NCBI GenBank assembly: GCA_027079895.1
Contig: JALWUZ010000288.1
Span: 1 to 6,279 of the forward strand
Reading direction: 5' to 3'
Length of the DNA stretch: 6,279 nt
DNA from: Anaerolineae bacterium
Lineage (GTDB): Bacteria; Chloroflexota; Anaerolineae; B4-G1
Positions 1-5,017 of the stretch are shown one piece after another. The position numbers and the translations under genes were made by a program. Within the stretch, counting starts at the first letter, position 1, and the number at the start of each line of letters is the position of its first letter. The notes below the pieces were generated by a model. It made no database searches. It worked only from the letters and a program-made list of their open reading frames with translations, and had not been told where the DNA came from.

Positions 1-4
1 CGCT

Positions 5-595
5 ATGCCTGACCCGGAACCCATCCCCACCGAGGAGACCACGTCGGCCGAGACGCCCGGCGAGCCCAACGACGGACGCGCCTGGTACGTCATCCACTGC
101 TACTCCGGCTACGAGAACAAGGTCAAGCACAACCTGGAGCAGCGCATCGAGACGATGCAAATGCAGGATCAGATCTTCCAGGTGGTGGTGCCGACCGAGG
201 ACGAGATCGAAGTCCGTGAGGGCAAACGGCGCATCGTCGAGCGGCGCGTCTTCCCCGGCTACATCCTGGTGCAGATGATTCTGACCGATGACTCCTGGTA
301 CGTGGTGCGCAACACGCCCGGCGTCACCGGGTTCGTCGGGATGGGGAACGAGCCCACACCGTTGCGCCCGGAAGAGGTGCAGGCCATCATGAAGCGCATG
401 GAGGCCGAGGCTCCCAAGATCAAAGTCACCTTCAAGCCCGGCCAGAAAGTGCGCATCATTGACGGGCCGTTCAACGAGTTCATCGGTCGGGTGGATGAGA
501 TTGATATGGAACGGGCCAAAGTGCGCGTCCTGGTCTCCTTCTTCGGACGGGAGACGCCGGTCGAACTGGACTTCCTACAGGTGGAGAAAGCCTGA
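5..595 (+). CDS. nusG: Transcription termination/antitermination factor NusG
   Basis: NusG binds RNA polymerase, modulates pausing and Rho termination, and couples transcription to the ribosome in the cytoplasm. The 196-residue product shows the NGN domain from about residue 26 (AWYVIHCYSGYENKV) to about 116, including FPGYILVQM at 83-91 and NTPGVTGFVG at 103-112. A KOW domain follows (FKPGQKVRIIDGPF from 143). The first 25 residues are an acidic, Pro/Thr/Glu-rich extension before the conserved start of the NGN domain. Only four bases precede the ATG, so no ribosome binding site can be seen and a start further upstream, outside the window, cannot be excluded. It is followed after 21 bases by rplK, the usual bacterial order (secE-nusG-rplK-rplA). 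Identity is very secure; the exact start is less so. Confidence 0.96.
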   Translation: MPDPEPIPTEETTSAETPGEPNDGRAWYVIHCYSGYENKVKHNLEQRIETMQMQDQIFQVVVPTEDEIEVREGKRRIVERRVFPGYILVQMILTDDSWYVVRNTPGVTGFVGMGNEPTPLRPEEVQAIMKRMEAEAPKIKVTFKPGQKVRIIDGPFNEFIGRVDEIDMERAKVRVLVSFFGRETPVELDFLQVEKA

Positions 596-608
596 TAAAC
601 GTTGGGAT

Positions 609-613
609 GGAGG
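609..613 (+). promoter_or_regulatory. Ribosome binding site of rplK
   Basis: GGAGG lies 3 bases before the ATG at 617. It selects that ATG over the in-frame TTG at 602, which would add five residues (MGWRI) absent from the usual L11 N-terminus. The spacing is short but acceptable. Confidence 0.7.
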
Positions 614-616
614 ATT

Positions 617-1039
617 ATGAAGAAAGTCAAAGCCGTTGTCAAACTACAGATTCCGGCCGGAAAGGCCAACCCGTCGCCGCCCATCGGCCCTGCGCTGGCG
701 CAGCACGGTATAAACCTGATGCAGTTCTGCAAGGAGTACAACGCCCGCACCGCCGGCCAGGTCGGGAACATCATCCCCGCCGAAATCACCATCTACACCG
801 ATAAGTCGTTCAAATTCGTCCTCAAGACTCCCCCCACGCCGGACCTGTTGCGCAAGGCCGCCGGTGTGGAGCGAGGGTCGGGCGAGCCCAACCGCGAAAA
901 GGTCGGGAGCATCACCCGCGCCCAGTTGGAGGAGATCGCCCGGTTGAAGATGAAGGACTTGAACGCCATCAATCTCGAAGGGGCTATGCGACAGATCGAG
1001 GGCACAGCCCGCAGCATGGGGATCACCATCACCGACTGA
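617..1039 (+). CDS. rplK: 50S ribosomal protein L11
   Basis: L11 binds the GTPase-associated region of 23S rRNA at the base of the L7/L12 stalk and takes part in elongation-factor action and the stringent response. The 140-residue product has the typical family length. The N-terminal domain reads MKKVKAVVKLQIPAGKANPS, then PPIGPALAQHGINLMQFCKE. The C-terminal rRNA-binding domain ends with the signature IEGTARSMGI at 127-136. The start at 617 fits the conserved MKKV beginning and the GGAGG just before it. It sits 21 bases after nusG and 48 bases before rplA, so it is almost certainly co-transcribed with both. No unusual residues are visible. Confidence 0.97.
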   Translation: MKKVKAVVKLQIPAGKANPSPPIGPALAQHGINLMQFCKEYNARTAGQVGNIIPAEITIYTDKSFKFVLKTPPTPDLLRKAAGVERGSGEPNREKVGSITRAQLEEIARLKMKDLNAINLEGAMRQIEGTARSMGITITD

Positions 1040-1049
1040 CCAACATTCA

Positions 1050-1076
1050 GTGGGAGGGGAGACCCGCCAGTACCAC
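1050..1076 (+). promoter_or_regulatory. Candidate L1-binding mRNA leader in front of rplA
   Basis: The 48-base rplK-rplA gap can fold into two short helices. The outer one pairs GTGG (1050-1053) with CCAC (1073-1076). The inner one pairs GGG (1057-1059) with CCC (1063-1065) over an AGA loop. They are separated by an asymmetric internal loop (GAG on one side, GCCAGTA on the other). The outer helix ends where the ribosome binding site AAGGAGG (1077-1083) begins. L1 is known to repress its own operon by binding an mRNA mimic of its 23S site, and leaders of the form GTGGGAGG...ACCACA just before rplA occur in other bacteria. The fold is seen by eye; the regulatory role is inferred. Confidence 0.5.
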
Positions 1077-1087
1077 AAGGAGGAACA

Positions 1088-1807
1088 ATGCCCAAACACG
1101 GAAAGAAGTATCGCGCAGCATTAGAGAAGGTGGACCGCGAGCGGCTGTACTCGCCGCAGGAGGCGTTGGCACTGGTCAAGGAGATCAGTTTCGCCCAGTT
1201 CGACGAGACCGTCGAGACCCACTTCCGGTTGGGGGTGGACCCCCGCCACGCCGACCAGCAGGTGCGCGGCGTCGTCCTGCTCCCGCACGGCCTGGGGAAG
1301 ACGGTGCGCGTCCTCGTCTTCGCCGCCGGCGAGGCGGAGAAGATCGCCCGCGAGGCGGGGGCCGATTTCGTCGCCTCCGATGACGAGTGGATCAAGAAGA
1401 TTCAGGGAGGCTGGACGGACTTCGACGTCGCCATCGCCGTGCCGGAGATGATGGGCAAGGTGGGCCGTCTGGGGCGGATTCTGGGTCCGCGCGGCCTGAT
1501 GCCTAATCCGAAGGCCGGTACGATCGCCCCGGCGGACGACCTGCCCCGTCTCATCAAGGAGGCGAAGGCCGGACGGGTGGAGTTCCGCGTGGACCGGAAC
1601 GCTAACTTGCACGCTCCCATCGGCAAGGTCAGTTTCCCGGTCGAGAAGTTGGTGGATAATTTCGCCGTGTTGGTGGACGCGGTCAGGAAAGCCCGCCCCG
1701 CCGCCAGCAAGGGGACTTACATCCGCAAGATCACCGTCGCCTCTTCGATGGGGCCCGGCGTCAAGGTGGATCCCATCCAGGCCCAGGCGTTGGAGGTGGC
1801 TTTCTAG
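1088..1807 (+). CDS. rplA: 50S ribosomal protein L1
   Basis: L1 forms the mobile L1 stalk of the large subunit, which helps release deacylated tRNA from the E site. In many bacteria it also represses translation of its own operon. The 239-residue product is full length. It begins MPKHGKKYRAALEKVD and carries the family signature ILGPRGLMPNPKAGT at 131-145. The C-terminal part includes HAPIGKVSF and KGTYIRKITVASSMGPGVKV. AAGGAGG (1077-1083) lies 4 bases before the ATG. The stop TAG at 1805-1807 is followed by the L10 leader. Identity is secure. Confidence 0.97.
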   Translation: MPKHGKKYRAALEKVDRERLYSPQEALALVKEISFAQFDETVETHFRLGVDPRHADQQVRGVVLLPHGLGKTVRVLVFAAGEAEKIAREAGADFVASDDEWIKKIQGGWTDFDVAIAVPEMMGKVGRLGRILGPRGLMPNPKAGTIAPADDLPRLIKEAKAGRVEFRVDRNANLHAPIGKVSFPVEKLVDNFAVLVDAVRKARPAASKGTYIRKITVASSMGPGVKVDPIQAQALEVAF

Positions 1808-1821
1808 GCGGCTGACATAAT
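1790..1821 (+). promoter_or_regulatory. Weak candidate promoter at the end of rplA
   Basis: CATAAT (1816-1821) differs from the TATAAT consensus by one base, with TTGGAG (1790-1795) upstream at a long 20-base spacing. Transcription would begin near 1828, just before the L10 leader. An internal promoter for rplJL is known in several bacteria, but the spacing is poor and a chance match is quite possible. Confidence 0.22.
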
Positions 1822-1825
1822 CCGT

Positions 1826-1942
1826 TCGCTCGCCGAAGACAGCAGGTGCGCGTCGCGCTCAAATCCGCCTGCCGAGGCAGAGACAACCCTCTCGCAATGA
1901 GAGATCCGTCCCTGCGTCGGTGTGGCGCAGGGATTTTCGTTT
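1826..1942 (+). ncRNA. Ribosomal protein L10 leader (cis-regulatory RNA)
   Basis: The untranslated region before rplJ contains the conserved landmarks of the L10 leader family. CCGAAGACAGCAGGTGC begins at 1833, and CCTGCCGAGG lies at 1868-1877. GCAGG (1842-1846) pairs with CCTGC (1868-1872), enclosing a small GCGC/GCGC hairpin (1848-1851 with 1855-1858). A further hairpin CTCTC/GAGAG (1889-1893 with 1899-1903) follows, then the terminator hairpin at 1909-1933. In the known family the L10-(L7/L12)4 complex binds this kink-turn-like RNA and lowers rplJL expression. GCAGG 1842-1846 could also pair with CCTGC 1911-1915, the left arm of the terminator, which suggests a switch. Boundaries are approximate. 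Confidence 0.82.
1909..1942 (+). terminator. Attenuator terminator in the L10 leader
   Basis: TCCCTGCG (1909-1916) pairs perfectly with CGCAGGGA (1926-1933) across a 9-base loop and is followed by TTTTCGTTT (1934-1942). This is the usual shape of an intrinsic terminator. It stands 30 bases before the rplJ start, so it would cut transcription of rplJL after rplA unless prevented. Its position inside the L10 leader points to attenuation by the L10 complex. The T-run is interrupted, so termination is probably partial, as expected for an attenuator. Confidence 0.72.
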
Positions 1943-1960
1943 GCAGGAGCAATCAGAGAG

Positions 1961-1966
1961 AGGAGG
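1961..1966 (+). promoter_or_regulatory. Ribosome binding site of rplJ
   Basis: AGGAGG lies 6 bases before a TTG at 1973. It fixes the rplJ start there; an in-frame start at 1922 would lie inside the terminator loop and add a non-conserved N-terminus. Confidence 0.85.
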
Positions 1967-1972
1967 TGGAAT

Positions 1973-2518
1973 TTGGCAATCTCGAAGCAGAAGAAGCAGG
2001 AACTCGTCGCTTTGTACAACGAGCAGTTGGAACGCTGTCAGGGCATCATCCTGGCGGATTACCGGGGGATGAGCGTCGCCGAGATGGACGAACTGCGCCG
2101 CACCACCCGCCCGTTGGACGGCAAGGTGCAAGTGGTCAAGAATCGGCTGCTGGCGTTGGTGCTGAAGCAGCGCGATCTCTCCCTGCCGGCCGAGTGGCTC
2201 ATCGGGCCGACGGCGGTCGGGTTCTGTTTCGGCGAGGTGCCGCCGGTGGCTAAAGCGTTCGTGGACACGGCCAAGAACCAGGAAGGGTTCCAAATCAAAG
2301 GCGGCCTGTTGGGGTCTACGGTCATTGACGCGGAGCAGGTACGCGCCATCGCCAGCCTGCCGTCGCGGGAGGTGCTCATGGCGCAGGTGCTCGGCACCAT
2401 CAACGCCCCGGCCACCCAGACCGCCGGAGTCATCGCCAGCGGCATCCGACAGGTCGTGAACGTCTTGCAGGCGTATGTGGATAAGTTGGAGGAACAACAG
2501 GCCCCTGCGTCGGCCTAA
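1973..2518 (+). CDS. rplJ: 50S ribosomal protein L10
   Basis: L10 anchors the L7/L12 dimers to the large subunit at the base of the stalk and is the RNA-binding part of the complex that regulates this operon. Starting at TTG 1973 the product has 181 residues and begins MAISKQKKQELVALYNEQ, which matches the usual MAIS..KK.ELV family start. Conserved blocks include DYRGMSVAEMDELRR (29-43), VVKNRL (54-59) and SLPSREVLMAQVLGTINAP (128-146). The C-terminal helix from about 150 to 175 (AGVIASGIRQVVNVLQAYVD) is the L7/L12-binding helix in known L10 proteins. rplL follows after 30 bases. The non-ATG start is the only oddity. Confidence 0.96.
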   Translation: MAISKQKKQELVALYNEQLERCQGIILADYRGMSVAEMDELRRTTRPLDGKVQVVKNRLLALVLKQRDLSLPAEWLIGPTAVGFCFGEVPPVAKAFVDTAKNQEGFQIKGGLLGSTVIDAEQVRAIASLPSREVLMAQVLGTINAPATQTAGVIASGIRQVVNVLQAYVDKLEEQQAPASA

Positions 2519-2548
2519 ATCTCATCACAATCAGGAGGAAATGAAACT

Positions 2549-2926
2549 ATGGCAGATTTGGCAATGCTCGTCGAGGAAATCAGCAAACTGACGCTGCTGG
2601 AAGCCTCGGAATTGGTCAAGATGTTGGAGGAGAAACTGGGGGTCAGCGCGGCGGCTCCGGTGGCGATGGCCGCCATGCCGATGGCCGCGGCCGCTGCCGA
2701 GCCTGAGGAGGAACAGACCGAGTTCGACGTCATCCTCAAGGAGATCGGCCCCAAGAAGATCGAGGTCATCAAGGCCGTGCGGAAACTCACCGCCCTGGGG
2801 TTGAAGGAGTCCAAGGAGTTGGTGGACAGCGCACCCAGCACGGTGTTGGAGGCGGTCGCCAAGGAGGCCGCCGAGGACGCCAAGGCGCAGTTGGAGGCCG
2901 CCGGCGCGGTCGTCGAGATCAAGTAA
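2549..2926 (+). CDS. rplL: 50S ribosomal protein L7/L12
   Basis: L7/L12 is the multicopy, flexible stalk protein that recruits and stimulates the translational GTPases. The 125-residue product shows the N-terminal dimerisation and L10-binding helices (1-32, LTLLEASELVKMLEEKLGV). An Ala/Met/Pro-rich hinge follows (about 33-55), then the globular C-terminal domain (57-125) with IEVIKAVRKLTALGLKESKE and LVDSAPS. AGGAGG (2533-2538) stands 10 bases before the ATG. Another ATG at 2541 is closer to the ribosome binding site but in a frame that does not encode L7/L12. The gene is directly followed by a strong terminator and not by rpoB, so the operon ends here. Confidence 0.97.
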   Translation: MADLAMLVEEISKLTLLEASELVKMLEEKLGVSAAAPVAMAAMPMAAAAAEPEEEQTEFDVILKEIGPKKIEVIKAVRKLTALGLKESKELVDSAPSTVLEAVAKEAAEDAKAQLEAAGAVVEIK

Positions 2927-2932
2927 ACGCAG

Positions 2933-2972
2933 CCTCCCGCCGGCCTACACAGCCGGCGGGAGGTTTCTTTTT
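2933..2972 (+). terminator. Intrinsic terminator of the rplK-rplL operon
   Basis: CCTCCCGCCGGC (2933-2944) pairs over 12 perfect bases with GCCGGCGGGAGG (2952-2963) across a 7-base loop, followed by TTTCTTTTT (2964-2972). This is a textbook Rho-independent terminator 6 bases after the rplL stop codon. Confidence 0.95.
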
Positions 2973-2980
2973 GTCGCGCG

Positions 2981-3451
2981 GTGTTGGAGATAGAGGTGCC
3001 TGGGCGCGGCGTCTACCGGCTGCGCCACCTGGTGTTGGATGTCAACGGCACGCTGGCCGTCGGCGGAGAGGTGGTACCCGGCGTCGTCGAGCGGGTGCTG
3101 AGCCTACGTTCCGTGCTGACGGTTCACATGCTCACCGCCGACACCCGCGGCCGCCAAGCCGCGATTGACGCCCGCCTGGGCTTCCGCGCCTCCCGCATCG
3201 CCCCCGGCGACGAGGCCGCTCAAAAGGCCGCCTTCGTCCGGGAACTGGGGGCGGCGGAGGTGTGCGCCGTCGGCAACGGAGCCAACGACGCCGCTATGCT
3301 CCGCGAGGCGGCTCTCGCCATCGCCGTGCTGGGCGACGAGGGGCTGGCGGTGGAGACGTTGTTGGCCGCCGACGTGGTCGTCCCGCACGTCGCCGCCGCG
3401 CTCGACCTGCTGCTCCATCCGGTGCGGCTCGTGGCGACGCTGCGCCGCTGA
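2981..3451 (+). CDS. Minimal HAD-like protein (soluble P-type ATPase-like)
   Basis: The 156-residue product has the core motifs of the haloacid dehalogenase superfamily without a cap domain. Motif I is DVNGTL (20-25), with the nucleophile Asp20. The motif II threonine is in MLTADT (T52), the motif III lysine is probably K82 (QKAAFV), and motif IV is GNGANDAAML (98-107). The second Asp of motif I is Asn22, and the usual GDGxND is GNGxND. This pattern is familiar from the stand-alone P-type-ATPase-like HAD proteins, whose substrate is not established. The GTG at 2981 gives MLEIEVPGRG, like related proteins as I remember them. There is no clear ribosome binding site; a GTG at 2996 preceded by GGAG (2986-2989) is an alternative start. 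It begins 8 bases after the rplL terminator and ends one base from the opposing methyltransferase stop. Confidence 0.75.
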   Translation: MLEIEVPGRGVYRLRHLVLDVNGTLAVGGEVVPGVVERVLSLRSVLTVHMLTADTRGRQAAIDARLGFRASRIAPGDEAAQKAAFVRELGAAEVCAVGNGANDAAMLREAALAIAVLGDEGLAVETLLAADVVVPHVAAALDLLLHPVRLVATLRR

Positions 3452-3452
3452 G

Positions 3453-4235
3453 TCACCGGTCGCGCGGGGGCTTCCGCCCGACGACGATCATCTCGTGGTG
3501 ATTGTCGGGGCCGTAGGGCTGTTGCAGGAATACGTCCCCGTAGACCATCGTGATCTCCAAACCGGCCCGGTCGAACATCCCCCGCACCTCCGGGAGAGTG
3601 TAGAGCCGCACGTTCTCCGTGTCGTCCCATAGGTGCAGGACGCCGTCCCGGTCGAGGAAGCGGAACGAGCCGTAGGAGATTCCCGTCAGCGGGTCGTACC
3701 AGGAGTCTATCAGGTAGATCCCCTCCTCCCGCTCCTGCCAGTAACGCCGGTTGTCGTTCCGCTCGACGAAGGAGAGCAGGTCCGCCATCTGGATGAAGAG
3801 CCGCCCGCCGGTCTTGAGGGCGCGGGCTACCCCGTCCAGCACCCGCTGATTGGTCTCGTCGTCGAAGAAACCGAAACTGACGCTGAGGATCACCAGGGCG
3901 TCGAACTCCTCTTCGAAGGTCAACTCCCGCATATCCCCCTCGACGAAGGTAACGTTGTCCAGGTGTTGCGCGGCGGCCTGCTCGTTGCAGTAGCGCACCA
4001 GTTTGGGCGAGATGTCCAGCCCGACGACTTCGAGCCCGCGCCGGGCGAATCGGAGGGCGTGGACGCCGGAGCCGCAGGCCAGGTCCAGCAGCCGTTCCCC
4101 CTCCCTCAGGTGGAGCGCGTTGGAGACGAACTCCACCAGCCGGTCGTCCCAGTAGTCAATGTTGTGAATCCCCCGCCGGTGGATGACGCGGAACTGATAG
4201 GCCCACCAATCCCAATCGTGCGTGATGGTCTTCAT
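3453..4235 (-). CDS. Class I SAM-dependent methyltransferase
   Basis: The 260-residue product is a Rossmann-fold methyltransferase using S-adenosylmethionine. Motif I is LLDLACGSGVHALRFA (49-64). The acidic residue at the end of strand 2 is in VVGLDIS (D74), followed by EGDMREL (99-105) and the strand-4 region FDALVILSVSFGFFDD (111-126), then GGRLFIQ (143-149). The N-terminus is rich in Trp/Tyr (DWDWWAYQFRVIHRRG). The C-terminal half (about 150-245) is a less conserved, probably substrate-binding part. The substrate cannot be named; small-molecule methyltransferases have this layout. On the minus strand AGGAGG (+ strand 4240-4245) lies 4 bases before the ATG, which fixes the start. It is divergent from the sigma factor gene and convergent with the HAD gene, and no T-rich terminator is seen beyond its stop. 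Confidence 0.88.
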   Translation of the reverse strand: MKTITHDWDWWAYQFRVIHRRGIHNIDYWDDRLVEFVSNALHLREGERLLDLACGSGVHALRFARRGLEVVGLDISPKLVRYCNEQAAAQHLDNVTFVEGDMRELTFEEEFDALVILSVSFGFFDDETNQRVLDGVARALKTGGRLFIQMADLLSFVERNDNRRYWQEREEGIYLIDSWYDPLTGISYGSFRFLDRDGVLHLWDDTENVRLYTLPEVRGMFDRAGLEITMVYGDVFLQQPYGPDNHHEMIVVGRKPPRDR

Positions 4236-4266
4236 CCCCCCTCCTCGTGTTCATGGTCTGGCCGCA

Positions 4267-4295
4267 AGTGTATCACGTTCTCCCCGTCGCCACAA
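4267..4295 (-). promoter_or_regulatory. Candidate promoter of the methyltransferase gene
   Basis: Read on the minus strand, TTGTGG (+ strand 4290-4295) and TACACT (+ strand 4267-4272) are 17 bases apart and lie upstream of the methyltransferase start. Transcription would begin near 4260, giving a leader of about 25 bases that includes the ribosome binding site. The match to the housekeeping consensus is moderate. Confidence 0.38.
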
Positions 4296-4306
4296 GTCGC
4301 CACTTG
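4286..4306. repeat. Tandem/inverted repeat, candidate operator
   Basis: GTCGCCAC occurs twice (4286-4293 and 4296-4303) with a 10-base period, about one helical turn. Overlapping it, CAAGT (4293-4297) and ACTTG (4302-4306) form a perfect inverted repeat around CGCC. The palindrome overlaps the -35 elements proposed for both divergent genes, where a dimeric regulator would be expected to bind. The repeats are short, so chance is possible. Confidence 0.35.
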
Positions 4307-4331
4307 CCCCCCGCGCCAAAACTGTTATACT
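4304..4331 (+). promoter_or_regulatory. Candidate promoter of the ECF sigma factor gene
   Basis: TTGCCC (4304-4309) and TATACT (4326-4331) are separated by 16 bases. TG at 4323-4324 gives an extended -10 (TGTTATACT). Transcription would begin near 4338, leaving a very short leader that still contains the ribosome binding site at 4340. The elements resemble a housekeeping promoter, not an obvious ECF autoregulatory one. Confidence 0.5.
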
Positions 4332-4339
4332 CCCCCGAC

Positions 4340-4344
4340 GGAGG
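4340..4344 (+). promoter_or_regulatory. Ribosome binding site of the sigma factor gene
   Basis: GGAGG lies 4 bases before the ATG at 4349. It selects this start over an in-frame one at 4247, which would add 34 unconserved residues and would lie upstream of the proposed promoter. Confidence 0.75.
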
Positions 4345-4348
4345 CGCA

Positions 4349-4936
4349 ATGGACGAGGCCGCCCTCATCTCCGCTGCCCGGCAGGGGCGTTTGGATGCTT
4401 TCAACGACCTGGTGCTGGCCTATCAGCAGCAGGTCTACAACCTTGCCTATCGCATTCTGGGCGACCCGGCCGCCGCCGCCGACGCCACGCAGGAAACTTT
4501 CATCGCCGCCTACCGCAACCTCGACCGGTTCCGGGGCGGCTCGTTCAAGTCCTATCTGCTGCGCATCGTCGCCAACCGGTGTTACGACGAACTGCGCCGG
4601 CACAAGCGGCGTCCGACGACTTCGTTCGAGGATTTCGGGGAGATGGACGCGGAGGCCAACCCGGCCCTGGTCAACGGCGGCGAGGGGCCGGAGGAGTACG
4701 CCGAGCGGCAGGAGATGGCCCGCGTCATCCAGGCGGGCATCGAGAGCCTGTCGCCCAAACTGCGCGTCGTCCTGGTGCTGGCCGACGTGGAGGGGTTGAG
4801 TTATCAGGAGGTCGCCGAGGTGGTCAACATCCCGCCGGGGACGGTGAAATCCCGCCTGGCACGGGCGCGGGCCCGGCTGCGGGATTATCTGAGGGCGCAG
4901 GGGGAACTTCTTCCGGCCCGCTACCGTCTTGAATGA
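4349..4936 (+). CDS. ECF-type RNA polymerase sigma factor (sigma-70 family)
   Basis: This 195-residue protein would direct RNA polymerase to a special set of promoters. It has only the two ECF domains. Sigma-2 spans about residues 9-90 (AFNDLVLAYQQQVYNLAYRI, then DATQETFIAAYRNLDRF at 45-61 and YLLRIVANRCYDELRRHKRR). An acidic linker covers about 91-118. Sigma-4 spans about 125-182 with the helix-turn-helix LSYQEVAEVVNIPPGTVKSR and the basic helix LARARARLRDYL. The start at 4349 follows GGAGG and gives the usual short N-terminus (MDEAALISAARQGRLDAF). The next gene encodes a membrane protein of anti-sigma type, so the sigma factor is probably held inactive at the membrane until a signal arrives. 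The signal and regulon are unknown. Confidence 0.93.
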   Translation: MDEAALISAARQGRLDAFNDLVLAYQQQVYNLAYRILGDPAAAADATQETFIAAYRNLDRFRGGSFKSYLLRIVANRCYDELRRHKRRPTTSFEDFGEMDAEANPALVNGGEGPEEYAERQEMARVIQAGIESLSPKLRVVLVLADVEGLSYQEVAEVVNIPPGTVKSRLARARARLRDYLRAQGELLPARYRLE

Positions 4937-4944
4937 GGGGCGGC

Positions 4945-4987
4945 GGGCCGGTGCGAGCCGGTGGGGGGCCGGTGCGAGACCGGCCCC
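4945..4987. repeat. G/C-rich hairpin with direct repeat between sigma and anti-sigma genes
   Basis: GGGCCGGTGCGAG occurs at 4945-4957 and again at 4966-4978, a 21-base period. The second copy forms a perfect hairpin: GGGGCCGGT (4965-4973) pairs with ACCGGCCCC (4979-4987) around GCGAG. No T-run follows, so it is not a classic terminator. The form resembles dispersed REP-like elements with a GGCCGGT...ACCGGCC core; membership in such a family is a guess from one locus. It could stabilise or block the transcript between the sigma factor gene and its neighbour. Confidence 0.6.
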
Positions 4988-5017
4988 TACCCCCGCGATG
5001 TCTACTGCGAGCGAGCG

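Noticed and set aside
1846..2253. Open frame overlapping the L10 leader and the start of rplJ
   Set aside because: It overlaps a structured leader and runs in a different frame from rplJ; its product is Arg/Gly-rich without conserved features.
3633..4799. Long + strand frame of 388 codons across the methyltransferase and sigma genes
   Set aside because: It is antisense to a clear methyltransferase and out of frame with the sigma factor; the product shows no recognisable motif and crosses the promoter region.
4963..4990. Intrinsic terminator after the sigma factor gene
   Set aside because: The hairpin is strong but is followed by CCCCTACCCCC and not a T-run, so I list it as a repeat/hairpin and not as a terminator.
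4961..5017. Upstream GTG start for the anti-sigma gene
   Set aside because: It would begin inside the hairpin repeat and add 19 unconserved residues, including the only cysteines; the ATG pair at 5018/5021 gives a usual anti-sigma N-terminus.
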